Positions 1 to 6,200 of a stretch of DNA of 23,373 bases are shown piece after piece. Location of the stretch: positions 19,753 through 43,125 of the forward strand of contig PMKB01000272.1 in the NCBI GenBank assembly GCA_003157595.1. Direction: 5' to 3'. Positions within the stretch are counted from its first letter, which is position 1. Each line of letters begins with the position of its first letter. Below the pieces are notes generated by a model, which worked only from the letters and a program-made list of their open reading frames with translations, did no database searches and had not been told where the DNA came from. Origin of the DNA: Solirubrobacterales bacterium. Its GTDB lineage: Bacteria > Actinomycetota > Thermoleophilia > Solirubrobacterales > Solirubrobacteraceae. A program made the translations under genes and the position numbers.

Positions 1-70
1 GGGGCGGCGCATGCGCCGCCCCGCCGGGGGGTGCATGCACCCCCCGGCAGCTGGGTGCATGCACCCAGCT
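1..70. repeat. Array of three abutting perfect palindromes, 24-bp phased
   Basis: Three perfect inverted repeats sit back to back without a spacer: 1-22, 23-48 and 49-70 (22, 26 and 22 bp). Each equals its own reverse complement over its full length and each is centred on GCATGC (9-14, 33-38, 57-62). The centres lie exactly 24 bp apart although the flanking arms differ (GC-rich, then G-run/C-run, then AGCTGG/CCAGCT). The array may continue to the left of the window. It could be a multi-site operator, a set of hairpins acting as a terminator of an upstream gene, or a dispersed palindromic repeat. The sequence alone does not decide between these. Confidence 0.9.
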
Positions 71-85
71 GAAGCGGGTTAGCAT
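57..85 (+). promoter_or_regulatory. Possible promoter of a leaderless transcript
   Basis: A TAGCAT hexamer at 80-85 fits the actinobacterial -10 pattern TAnnnT and lies 7 bp before the GTG start at 93, where transcription would begin. No Shine-Dalgarno sequence precedes the GTG, which suits a leaderless mRNA. With a 17-bp spacer the -35 position (57-62) coincides with the GCATGC core of the third palindrome. That hexamer does not look like TTGACA, so the promoter would need help from, or be blocked by, a protein bound at the palindrome. This is inference. Confidence 0.3.
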
Positions 86-92
86 CCTCTGA

Positions 93-521
93 GTGAGCGA
101 CATCGTCGTGGCGCCCGTGGCGCTCGAGCAGACACGCAGGCTGCGCCGCGATGTCCTGCGCCCGCACCAGACGCTCGAGCAGGTCGCCGCCGATGAGTCG
201 CCCCAGGCGTTTGCGTTAGGCGCCTTCGACGCGGGCGAGCTGATCGCCGTTGGCTTGGTGGTGGCGGACGGGGAACCTGGCGCCTGGCGGATCAGGAGCA
301 TGGCGACCACGCCGGCCGCGCGGGGCCGGGGTGCCGGCACCGCCGTGCTGCACGCGCTGATCGCGCACGCGAGCGCGCACGGCGCGCTTCGCATCTGGTG
401 CAACGCGCGCTCGCCGGCGCGCTCCCTCTACGAGCGTGCCGGGCTGCGTGTGGCCTCGGAGGAGTTCTATCTACCGCAGATCGGGCCGCACTTCGTGATG
501 GAGCTCTGGCTGGACCCTTAG
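93..521 (+). CDS. GNAT family N-acetyltransferase
   Basis: This 142-residue protein spans one GCN5-related acetyltransferase domain. Such enzymes transfer an acetyl group from acetyl-CoA to an amine; the substrate cannot be read from the sequence. The acetyl-CoA pyrophosphate-binding loop is visible as RGRGAG at residues 77-82, preceded by the usual beta-strand RIRSMAT and followed by the helix TAVLHALIAHA. The C-terminal SLYERAGL turn is typical of the fold. The GTG start at 93 is the first in frame and gives a normal family length; there is no SD, so initiation may be leaderless. The gene ends convergently with the thioredoxin gene, overlapping it by 4 bp. It may be controlled through the palindromes just upstream. 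Confidence 0.9.
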   Translation: MSDIVVAPVALEQTRRLRRDVLRPHQTLEQVAADESPQAFALGAFDAGELIAVGLVVADGEPGAWRIRSMATTPAARGRGAGTAVLHALIAHASAHGALRIWCNARSPARSLYERAGLRVASEEFYLPQIGPHFVMELWLDP

Positions 522-1048
522 TAGGGGCGCCACTTGATCGAGCACCCGACCGGCTCGGTCTGCGCGGGGTCCGGCGGGCGGCCGCCGAGCACGGCGTCGA
601 GGGCGTCGCGCAGCCAGACGGCGGCGAGTGACTCGTCGCCGTGGTCAGAGTCCGGGGCGCCGTGGTAGGCGAGGCGGCCTTGGGCGTCGAGCACGTAGAC
701 GTCGGGCGTCACGGCCGCGCCCCAGGCGTGCGCGACCTCCTGCGTGGCGTCGTGCAGGTAGGGGCTCGCGAACTCTCCGGCGCCGACGCGGGCGCTCATC
801 GCCTCGGCCGAGTCGCGCGGGTAGCGCTCGGCGTCGTTGCTGTTGATCTGCAGGATGCGCACACCGCGGGGGCCGTAGTCGCGCGCCACGGCCTGCAGCC
901 GATCGTGCCAGGCAAGCGCGTAGGGGCAGTGGTTGCAGGTGAAGACGACGAGCGTCACGGGGCTGTCCACGTCTCGCAGCGGCGTCGCGTTGCCGTAGGT
1001 GTCGGGCAGTGTGAAGTTGGGAGCCAGCGCTCCGATCGCAAATGACAT
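518..1048 (-). CDS. Thioredoxin-fold redoxin family protein
   Basis: A 176-residue cytoplasmic protein of the AhpC/TSA-redoxin type. The start resembles peroxiredoxin-like proteins (GALAPNFTLPDTYGN), and residues 38-43 carry CNHCPY, a CxxC redox motif in the expected position after the first beta-strand (VTLVVFT). The family, often labelled thioredoxin family protein, is presumed to act as a thiol oxidoreductase; partners are unknown. The ATG at 1048 has an AGGAG sequence inside the end of the upstream gene, which stops only 2 nt before, so the two minus-strand thioredoxin-fold genes form an operon and are probably translationally coupled. The 3' end overlaps the convergent acetyltransferase gene by 4 bp. 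Confidence 0.88.
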   Translation of the reverse strand: MSFAIGALAPNFTLPDTYGNATPLRDVDSPVTLVVFTCNHCPYALAWHDRLQAVARDYGPRGVRILQINSNDAERYPRDSAEAMSARVGAGEFASPYLHDATQEVAHAWGAAVTPDVYVLDAQGRLAYHGAPDSDHGDESLAAVWLRDALDAVLGGRPPDPAQTEPVGCSIKWRPY

Positions 1049-1050
1049 GG

Positions 1051-1392
1051 TCAGGACTCCTGGGTGGGTGGGGGAAGCAGCCGGCGCAGCGCATCGCGCA
1101 GGTCGGCCGGGTCAGGCGTGGGCGAATGGCGCCCGTCGCGAAGACGGTAGAGGCGGCAGGTGAGGCCCGCCGGCTCGCCGGGCGGCGGCGGTACCGGGTC
1201 GACGCCGCCGACCCGCAGGGTGGGCGAGCCGACGAAGGCGCGCCGGGCCGCCTGCGCCTGGCTCGTGATCTCGGTGGCGGCGACCTCGACGTCGCGGCGC
1301 CCCAGCTCCGCGAGCGCCGCTCGCAGCTCGGCGAGGGCCGCGGGGTGCGACGGACAACCGTCCCAGTACAGAAGCTCGACGCCGGGGGCCAC
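1051..1392 (-). CDS. Small thioredoxin-like protein
   Basis: A 113-residue protein whose first strand and turn, ELLYWDGCPSHP, and the later VGSPTLRVGGVDP segment (cis-proline position) match the small thioredoxin/glutaredoxin-like family often found beside mercury, arsenic or redox genes. Only one cysteine is present at the active-site turn (GCPS in place of CxxC), so a monothiol or binding role is more likely than dithiol exchange. The start is GTG at 1392. It is the first gene of a two-gene operon with the redoxin gene (2-nt gap). A role together with that redoxin is inferred from the context. Confidence 0.8.
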   Translation of the reverse strand: MAPGVELLYWDGCPSHPAALAELRAALAELGRRDVEVAATEITSQAQAARRAFVGSPTLRVGGVDPVPPPPGEPAGLTCRLYRLRDGRHSPTPDPADLRDALRRLLPPPTQES

Positions 1393-1423
1393 CCCTACAG
1401 GATAGGACCGGCTCCCCGCGTTC

Positions 1424-1453
1424 CCACGCGCGCAGCGCGCGCAGCGCGCGTGG
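1424..1453. repeat. Hairpin of alternating GC bases
   Basis: CCACGCGCGC at 1424-1433 pairs perfectly with GCGCGCGTGG at 1444-1453, leaving a 10-nt loop that is itself GC-alternating. It lies between the FMN reductase relic and the thioredoxin operon, about 30 bp upstream of the GTG at 1392. It could act as a terminator for the upstream minus-strand transcript. There is no T-run, and part of it overlaps the coding remnant, so its function is uncertain. Confidence 0.5.
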
Positions 1454-1755
1454 TGTGCGTGGCGCCGCCCGCGTGCGCGCCAGCTCGTCGAGCAGCGCGG
1501 CGGCGGACTGCTCCGTCACCTCGCTGGCTCTGACGAGGCCGTCGTCGATGAACTGCGTGTGAAACGGGCTATGCGCCGCTTCGAACAGCGGGGTCATCTT
1601 CAGCGTGGTGGCGACTGCTTGAGCTGCGCCACCGCGCGCGTGCCGGCTGCGACGCCGCCGTGGGAGACCAAGCCGACCGGCTTGTACCGCCGCTGCGTGT
1701 GCAGGTCCGGGTCGGAGGCGGTCACGATCGTCAGTGCGCGCTCCGCGGCCACGGC
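1448..1755 (-). pseudogene. Decayed NADPH-dependent FMN reductase (C-terminal remnant)
   Basis: Reading the minus strand from 1755, the frame following the luciferase stop gives a segment with YKPVGLVSHGGVAAGTRAV, then AQLKQ, and runs into a stop. From 1614 on, the reading moves to another frame giving VATTLKMTPLFEA, PFHTQFIDD and EQSAAALLDELAR. Joined, these are the conserved C-terminal half of NAD(P)H-dependent FMN reductases. A single base is missing between 1615 and 1614. The flavin-binding T/PEYN segment is deleted: ALTIVTASDPD runs almost directly into RRYKPVG. The N-terminus and the true stop codon are absent. The gene is therefore dead. It would fit functionally beside a flavin/F420-type monooxygenase. 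Confidence 0.8.
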
Positions 1756-2718
1756 TCAGCCGAAGGCTTTCGACAGCGTCTCACCGGCCAGCCGCACCGG
1801 CTCGAGGTCCTGGGCGTCGTGCATGTTGAAGATCAGCCCGTCGAGGCCCGCGTCGAGGTAGGCGCCGACCTGCTCGCAGACGCCGTCGGGGTCGCCGGCG
1901 ATCACGTAGCCGGCGTAGCGCTCCTCGTCCATGCCGCGCGCCCTGGCCATCTCGCGTCCCTTCTGGTCGGCGGCATCGGCGGTGTCGGCGATGACCAGTC
2001 CGCCGAGTCGGGTCTTGGTGATCGTCGCGGGGTCGCGTCCGACTGCCTCGCAGTGGCGATCGAGGACCTCGAGCTTGTGGCGGACCGTGGACAGGTCGCC
2101 AAAGATGTTGCAGGCGGCGGCATACTTCGCCACGAGCGCGAGGGTGCGGCGCTCGCCGCTGCCGCCGACCAGGATCGGGATCCCCTCGGGCCGGATCGGC
2201 CTGGGGAAGTTCAGCGCCTGCTCGATCGCGTAATGGCGGCCGCTGAAGCTGGGGGCCTCCTGCGTGAACATCGCGTGACAGATCTGCAGCGCCTCCTCGA
2301 GGCGGTCCAGCCGCTCTGCGATCGGGGGGTAGCCGAAGCCGTAGCCGGCGTGCTCCTCGTCGTTCCACGCCGCGCCGATCCCGAGGATCGCCCGGCCGGC
2401 GGAGACGATGTCGAGCGTCGTGACCTGCTTGGCGAGCAGGGCCGGGTTGCGGTAGGTGACACCCGTCACCATCGTGCCGAGGCTGACCTTGCGCGTTCGC
2501 GCCGCGATCGCGCCGAGCAGCGTGTAGGCCTCGAGCATCGGGTCGGTCCGCGGCCCGACCATTGCGATCTGGTAGAAGTGATCCATCACCCAGACGGAGT
2601 CGAATCCCGACTCATCGGCGGCGCCGGCGATCTCGGCGACGCGGGCGAAGAGGTCGCGGTCGGCCACTCCCGGGTAGGTGAAGTTCGGTATCTGCAGGCC
2701 GAAGCGGGTGACGCCCAT
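1756..2718 (-). CDS. LLM class F420-dependent oxidoreductase
   Basis: A 320-residue luciferase-like TIM-barrel oxidoreductase of the F420-dependent subgroup common in actinobacteria (TIGR03560-like). Characteristic segments are the N-terminal FGLQIPNFTYPG, GFDSVWVMDHF, VSLGTMVTGVTYRNPALLAK, ILGIGAAWNDEEH and PILVGGSGERRTLALVAKYA. The family uses reduced F420 or FMN for hydride transfer to unknown organic substrates in the cytoplasm. A GTG lies immediately before the ATG at 2718. I prefer the ATG because AAGGA then sits 5 nt upstream, while it would be only 2 nt from the GTG. The ORF ends directly before, and in frame with, the remnant of an FMN reductase. It is transcribed in the same direction as the arylsulfotransferase gene but 120 bp away, with its own SD. 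Confidence 0.92.
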   Translation of the reverse strand: MGVTRFGLQIPNFTYPGVADRDLFARVAEIAGAADESGFDSVWVMDHFYQIAMVGPRTDPMLEAYTLLGAIAARTRKVSLGTMVTGVTYRNPALLAKQVTTLDIVSAGRAILGIGAAWNDEEHAGYGFGYPPIAERLDRLEEALQICHAMFTQEAPSFSGRHYAIEQALNFPRPIRPEGIPILVGGSGERRTLALVAKYAAACNIFGDLSTVRHKLEVLDRHCEAVGRDPATITKTRLGGLVIADTADAADQKGREMARARGMDEERYAGYVIAGDPDGVCEQVGAYLDAGLDGLIFNMHDAQDLEPVRLAGETLSKAFG

Positions 2719-2841
2719 CACGTTCCTTTCGTGCTGCGGTGGCCGGGATCGGCATTGATCGTAGCCGGGAGCCCGAACGTGAGGGTCTGGTGTCGCGGCG
2801 CCGCCGGCCGCGGTCCAGGCGCCCGGTCGCGGCGGGACTAT

Positions 2842-4335
2842 CTAGAGCTTGAGCGTGGGCGAGGTGCCGAGCGCCTTGCCGTGCGCATCGAGCCCGCGGA
2901 CAGCCAGGAGCTGTGGCTGCCCGGCGATCTGGATCGCGGTTTCGAACCCGGCGCGCGGGTGCGTTCCGAGCGGTCTCAGCGCACCTTTCGAAGCGCCTGC
3001 GAGAACCAGCCAGCGCTGGACCTGCGTGTCGCCGTTCCAGCTCACCCAGAGCACTGTAGTGCCGGTGCCGTTGCGCTTGGCCGCGATGCTCGGCCGGCCC
3101 TGTCCGCCCGCACTCCAGGGACTGCGAAACGCGCGATAGCCGCTGTAGCCGGCTCCGAGCCGGGCGTCCAGGAGCAGCTCGCCGTCGGGTGAGAACTCCG
3201 AGACGAACGGCTCGGCTCCCCAGCCGACGAACACGTTGCCGTTGGGCGCCACCCGCACGCTGCCGCAGCTGGACGCCTGCAGCGCCAGCGGATGGAGGAA
3301 TTGCCGCGCAAGACGGGCGCTCCTGCGTCGCTCGTCGAGTGCGAGCACGAGCGCCCGCGACTGCGGACCGCCGTGGGGCGGGCCCTCGTTGTCGAACATC
3401 GTCAGCGTGCCGTCGGGTTGGCGACGGGCGTCGTGCTGCCAGGCGAACGTTGCGCCGGCGCCCATCGCGAAGTCGCTGTGCTTGCCGCCCAGGCGCCAGA
3501 TGATCTCGCCGGAGCGGCGGTCGATCTTGTAGACGGTGTGTGTGTTGCGCGATGAGACGAGCAGGTTCCCGTCGAGGTCGACGTCGATCGAGTTCAGGTG
3601 CACGTAGTCCCAGCTCCAGGCCGTGAGCGGCCAGTAGGACTCCGCCAGCGGGATGTGGTCGAGGCTGTGCCATTCGAGCAGCACGCGCCCGCTCGCGAGG
3701 TCGACCTCCTGGAAGATGGCGTCCTGGATCGCGCCGGCGCGCGGGCCCCCGACGGGGCGCAGGTCGACATGCTTCAACGCGTAGGAGGTCAGCAGGGCGG
3801 TGCCCCGGTCGGTGAGCAGGAACTCGTGCAGATCGCCGTGCAGGCCGTTGCCGGCCTGCACGTGGGCGATCGGCTCATAGGAGTCGTCTGCGATCACGTA
3901 GGAGCCGACGCCGTGGCCGTCCACGATCTTCCCCTGCCACCACGTGAGCGCGGGCCGGCCCTTGTAGAGCTGCACCTGGAAGTTGTAGACCTCCAGGCCG
4001 GGCGCCGGGTACTCCCAGACGGGCCCACCCGACGCGTCGGCGATCACCGCGCCGGCCTGTCCGTGCGGCGCGCCGTAGGGGCCGATGAAGATCAGGCCCG
4101 GGGCGGTTCCGGGCCTGCTGAGGTCGACCGCGAGTGAGGGAATTCGCAGGTCGGGGCGCGAGTGCAGCAGCGGCGAAGCGGCCGCAGGCACGGCGCCGAA
4201 GCTGTTGACGCGCGAGCGGCGCTCCAGAGCGGCCAGCGCACCGCTGGCAGGCATGCCGGCGGCGCTCAGCACAAGCGCGCCGAGCGCCGATCCACCACCT
4301 GCGAGCAAACGGCGGCGTGTCAGGCCGTCCGGCAC
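2842..4335 (-). CDS. Arylsulfotransferase family protein, Tat-exported
   Basis: A 497-residue protein that opens with TRRRLLAGGGSALGALVLSA, a twin-arginine signal peptide (RR followed by a hydrophobic stretch ending near AASG), so it is exported folded. The mature part matches the arylsulfotransferase (ASST) superfamily, a six-bladed propeller. DYVHLNSIDVD and LLVSSRNTHTVYKIDRRSG with IIWRLGGKHSDF are its hallmark segments, and the His in HLNS is the position expected for catalysis. ASST enzymes move sulfate between phenolic compounds; many actinobacterial members are uncharacterised, so the substrate is open. The GTG at 4335 is the first standard start, but the only strong SD (AAGGAGG, 4364-4370) stands 28 nt upstream of it. 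Confidence 0.88.
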   Translation of the reverse strand: MPDGLTRRRLLAGGGSALGALVLSAAGMPASGALAALERRSRVNSFGAVPAAASPLLHSRPDLRIPSLAVDLSRPGTAPGLIFIGPYGAPHGQAGAVIADASGGPVWEYPAPGLEVYNFQVQLYKGRPALTWWQGKIVDGHGVGSYVIADDSYEPIAHVQAGNGLHGDLHEFLLTDRGTALLTSYALKHVDLRPVGGPRAGAIQDAIFQEVDLASGRVLLEWHSLDHIPLAESYWPLTAWSWDYVHLNSIDVDLDGNLLVSSRNTHTVYKIDRRSGEIIWRLGGKHSDFAMGAGATFAWQHDARRQPDGTLTMFDNEGPPHGGPQSRALVLALDERRRSARLARQFLHPLALQASSCGSVRVAPNGNVFVGWGAEPFVSEFSPDGELLLDARLGAGYSGYRAFRSPWSAGGQGRPSIAAKRNGTGTTVLWVSWNGDTQVQRWLVLAGASKGALRPLGTHPRAGFETAIQIAGQPQLLAVRGLDAHGKALGTSPTLKL

Positions 4336-4363
4336 GCCATCTGGCGCAGCGTCGATGCCGCGA

Positions 4364-4370
4364 CCTCCTT
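4364..4370 (-). promoter_or_regulatory. Strong SD, 7 nt before an in-frame ATC
   Basis: AAGGAGG (minus strand) is followed after 7 nt by ATC at 4356-4354, in frame with the arylsulfotransferase ORF; the annotated GTG comes seven codons later. Either translation begins at ATC, a rare non-canonical start, or the SD serves a longer-range or leader function. No ATG, GTG or TTG lies at the proper distance in this frame. Confidence 0.55.
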
Positions 4371-4388
4371 GTCGTCAGGGAGCGAGCC

Positions 4389-4394
4389 AGGATA
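4389..4394 (-). promoter_or_regulatory. Possible -10 box of the arylsulfotransferase gene
   Basis: TATCCT on the minus strand fits the TAnnnT pattern and lies about 20 bp upstream of the AAGGAGG ribosome site. No convincing -35 hexamer is visible 16-19 bp further up. This is weak, position-based evidence. Confidence 0.25.
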
Positions 4395-4399
4395 CACAA

Positions 4400-4522
4400 C
4401 TAAGACCACTGTTGTAGTGAGCAATAGGCCGGAAGGCGCTCGCCGGCGACTCGCGGAGTTGGCGTCAGGGCGAGCACGCCGAACGCCACGGCAGCCAAGA
4501 TTGCCACGACCCCGATGCCCAT
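4400..4522 (-). CDS. Possible 40-residue membrane or exported peptide
   Basis: An ATG at 4522 opens 40 codons ending in TAG at 4402-4400. The product begins with MGIGVVAILAAVAFGVLALT, a hydrophobic segment suitable for one membrane span or an uncleaved signal, followed by a short polar tail with one cysteine. It lies in the 320-bp gap between the anti-sigma-like gene and the arylsulfotransferase gene, same strand. No SD is visible before the ATG and no family is recognised. It may be a chance ORF in high-GC DNA. An in-frame GTG two codons upstream is an alternative start. Confidence 0.25.
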   Translation of the reverse strand: MGIGVVAILAAVAFGVLALTPTPRVAGERLPAYCSLQQWS

Positions 4523-4589
4523 CCGCACGGGTATTGGGCCCCCGTCGCTCCCCGTGAGCTGCCACCAACTGACACGCGGCGAGGATAGC

Positions 4590-4624
4590 GAGCGGGGAGT
4601 GGGTGAGCGGGGAGTGGGTGAGCG
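4590..4624. repeat. 15-bp tandem repeat, 2.3 copies
   Basis: The unit GAGCGGGGAGTGGGT occurs at 4590-4604 and again, identical, at 4605-4619, with the first five bases of a third copy at 4620-4624. It is noncoding and lies just downstream of the anti-sigma-like gene (stop at 4658). It may arise from slippage; no function is apparent. Confidence 0.85.
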
Positions 4625-4657
4625 CCTTCGCCGCGCGGCGGTGCGGCGGCGCCGTTG

Positions 4658-5422
4658 CTAGGAGATCGTGCGCGCGATCCGTGCGAGCGGGAAGTCGGCC
4701 AACGGCGTCGGATGCCCGGGGTTGTCGGGCCTGTAGGTGCGGCTGCTGCGGATCGTCCAGAGCGACCTGCTGCGGTCGGGGCTGCCGATCAGGTAGGAGT
4801 GGTCGGTGCAGCCGTAGTTGATCCGCTCGCCGCCCATCGGCGCTGTCGCCCCGGTGAGATAGGTGCAGCGGCGGCCGTCGGTGGTCTCGATCGCCCACGG
4901 CAGTGTTTGCGTCAGCGTGGGCCCGTGCCGGGGAAGCGGCTTGGTCAGCCGCAGGATCGTGACCGGGTGCCATGGATCGAGGAAGCAGACCACGGTCTTG
5001 GCGTGGGCCGCCGCGGCGAAGCACGGGTCATGGATCGCGTTTCCCGCCGCGCAGCGCCACGCGTCGGCGGCGCCGCTCGCAAGCGAAGCGGTCCAGCAGC
5101 TTCCGCTCGCGTGGCTGCCGACGGTGAAGTCGGGCGAGAGCCTGCCGGCGGGCGTGAAGACCGGCAGATGCGCGGTGTGCTCGGTGCGCCAGAAGCCCGA
5201 GGCGACCGCGACGCCTGCGCCGACGACCACGAGCGCGGCGGCGAGCGGCCCGACCAGACGCCGTCGCGGTCCGCGGGCGGGTGCGGCGGAGCGCCGCTGT
5301 GGCGGGCGCCGGGCGATGTGGCTCTCGAGGCGCTCGCGCGCGCGCTCGCGGGAGGCCTCGTCGCGCTCGGGCACCCAGGAGCGAAACCACGAGAACGGTG
5401 TGCGTGGGACCTCGTCAGTCAT
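4658..5422 (-). CDS. Membrane-anchored protein, putative anti-sigma partner
   Basis: A 254-residue protein beginning MTDEVPRTPFSWFRSWVPE. A basic stretch (RRRLVGP) precedes a single membrane span (LAAALVVVGAGVAVASGFW, around residues 60-78), so about 55 residues are cytoplasmic and about 175 outside. The outer part has paired cysteines (SGSCWTASL, WRCAAGN, DPCFAA, VVCFLDPW, RRCTYL, YGCTDHS) suggesting disulfides. The ATG at 5422 overlaps the sigma factor stop by 8 bp, which indicates translational coupling. That arrangement is typical of ECF sigma/anti-sigma pairs. I see no zinc-finger anti-sigma motif (HxxxCxxC), so the anti-sigma role is inferred from position and topology only. The outer domain is not recognised. 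Confidence 0.7.
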   Translation of the reverse strand: MTDEVPRTPFSWFRSWVPERDEASRERARERLESHIARRPPQRRSAAPARGPRRRLVGPLAAALVVVGAGVAVASGFWRTEHTAHLPVFTPAGRLSPDFTVGSHASGSCWTASLASGAADAWRCAAGNAIHDPCFAAAAHAKTVVCFLDPWHPVTILRLTKPLPRHGPTLTQTLPWAIETTDGRRCTYLTGATAPMGGERINYGCTDHSYLIGSPDRSRSLWTIRSSRTYRPDNPGHPTPLADFPLARIARTIS

Positions 5423-5996
5423 GCGGGCGGGCCTCCTCGGTCGTGAGGGCGAGCAACTCGGGCGCGCAGTGCCGGCGCGCGCGTGCCAGACGCGACCGCA
5501 CGGTGCCCACCGGCACCCCGAGCGCGAAGGCGACCTCCTCGTAGCCGAGCGCCCCGAGCGAGTAGAGCAGCAGCGTGTCGCGGTCATCGGCGCGCAGGCC
5601 GCTGAGCGCCGCGGCCAGCGCTGCCGCCTGGCGCTGCGCATCGATGCGCTCGATCGCGTCGGCAAACTCGTTCGGGGGTGGGCCGGCACGACCGGCGCTG
5701 CGAGCATGGGCGCGCAGCGCTCGCGCCTCACGCCGCCGGCGCTTGTGCAGAAGATTGGAGGCGATGCCGTACAGCCACGGGCGAGCCGAGTCGCCGAGCG
5801 CCCGGTAGCGCTCGCGGCAGTCGAAGGCGACGACGAAGGTGTCGGCGGCGAGCTCCTCGGCCTCGGCCGGAAACCGTCGCCGCAGGTAGCGGAGGATCTC
5901 GTCGAAGTGGCGTTCGAAGATCACTGCGAAGACCTCCGGCTCGCCGAGCGAGCGTGCGATCACCGTCGCATCATCCGCGGGCCCCTGCGTGCTCAC
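5415..5996 (-). CDS. ECF RNA polymerase sigma factor
   Basis: A 193-residue sigma-70 family protein of the extracytoplasmic-function type. Region 2 runs from VFAVIFERHFDEILRYLRRR through EELAADTFVVAF to ARPWLYGIASNLL. Region 4 is ALSGLRADDRDTLLLYSL to YEEVAFALGVPVGTVRSRLA, a helix-turn-helix for -35 recognition. I chose GTG at 5996 as start; the frame stays open to 6095, but the extra 33 residues resemble random high-GC translation, while region 2 begins soon after the GTG. The stop overlaps the next gene, a one-span membrane protein, by 8 bp, so the two are co-expressed and that protein is the likely regulator. The target regulon is unknown. Confidence 0.9.
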   Translation of the reverse strand: MSTQGPADDATVIARSLGEPEVFAVIFERHFDEILRYLRRRFPAEAEELAADTFVVAFDCRERYRALGDSARPWLYGIASNLLHKRRRREARALRAHARSAGRAGPPPNEFADAIERIDAQRQAAALAAALSGLRADDRDTLLLYSLGALGYEEVAFALGVPVGTVRSRLARARRHCAPELLALTTEEARPHD

Positions 5997-6130
5997 GGCG
6001 GCTCCGCGGACGCCCGGCGCAGCCGCCGGCGTGTGGTGTGCCGCTCGGCCTTCACACACCCTCGGGGAGGAGAGGGCGGGTTCAGCGCCGACCATTCGAT
6101 TTGCACACCGTGCGCCTGCCTGCGGCGCCG

Positions 6131-6166
6131 CGGCGCCAGCCGCGGCGCGAGCGCGGGCTGGCGCCG
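6131..6166 (-). terminator. Hairpin behind the secreted-protein gene
   Basis: CGGCGCCAGCC at 6131-6141 pairs perfectly with GGCTGGCGCCG at 6156-6166 around a 14-nt loop. It lies 35 bp beyond the stop of the minus-strand gene 6201-6626 and 135 bp before the sigma factor start. There is no T-run, as is usual in high-GC actinobacteria. It could terminate the upstream gene, or act in the sigma factor leader. Confidence 0.5.
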
Positions 6167-6200
6167 GGTTCGGGATGTCGGTCGATCGGCATGTGCACGA

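Noticed and set aside
1..70. CRISPR array as an explanation of the palindromes
   Set aside because: There are no spacers and the units are not identical; they share only the core and the centre spacing.
1430..1460. GC-alternating tract as Z-DNA or a regulatory repeat
   Set aside because: It overlaps the end of the FMN reductase relic, whose Arg/Ala/Leu codons explain most of the pattern; only the hairpin is reported.
1660..3192. 510-codon plus-strand ORF
   Set aside because: It is antisense to the luciferase-like and arylsulfotransferase genes, and it shows only the composition of high-GC antisense reading, with no domains.
2612..3673. 353-codon minus-strand ORF
   Set aside because: It is an out-of-frame shadow of the arylsulfotransferase and luciferase-like genes, whose own frames have clear domain matches.
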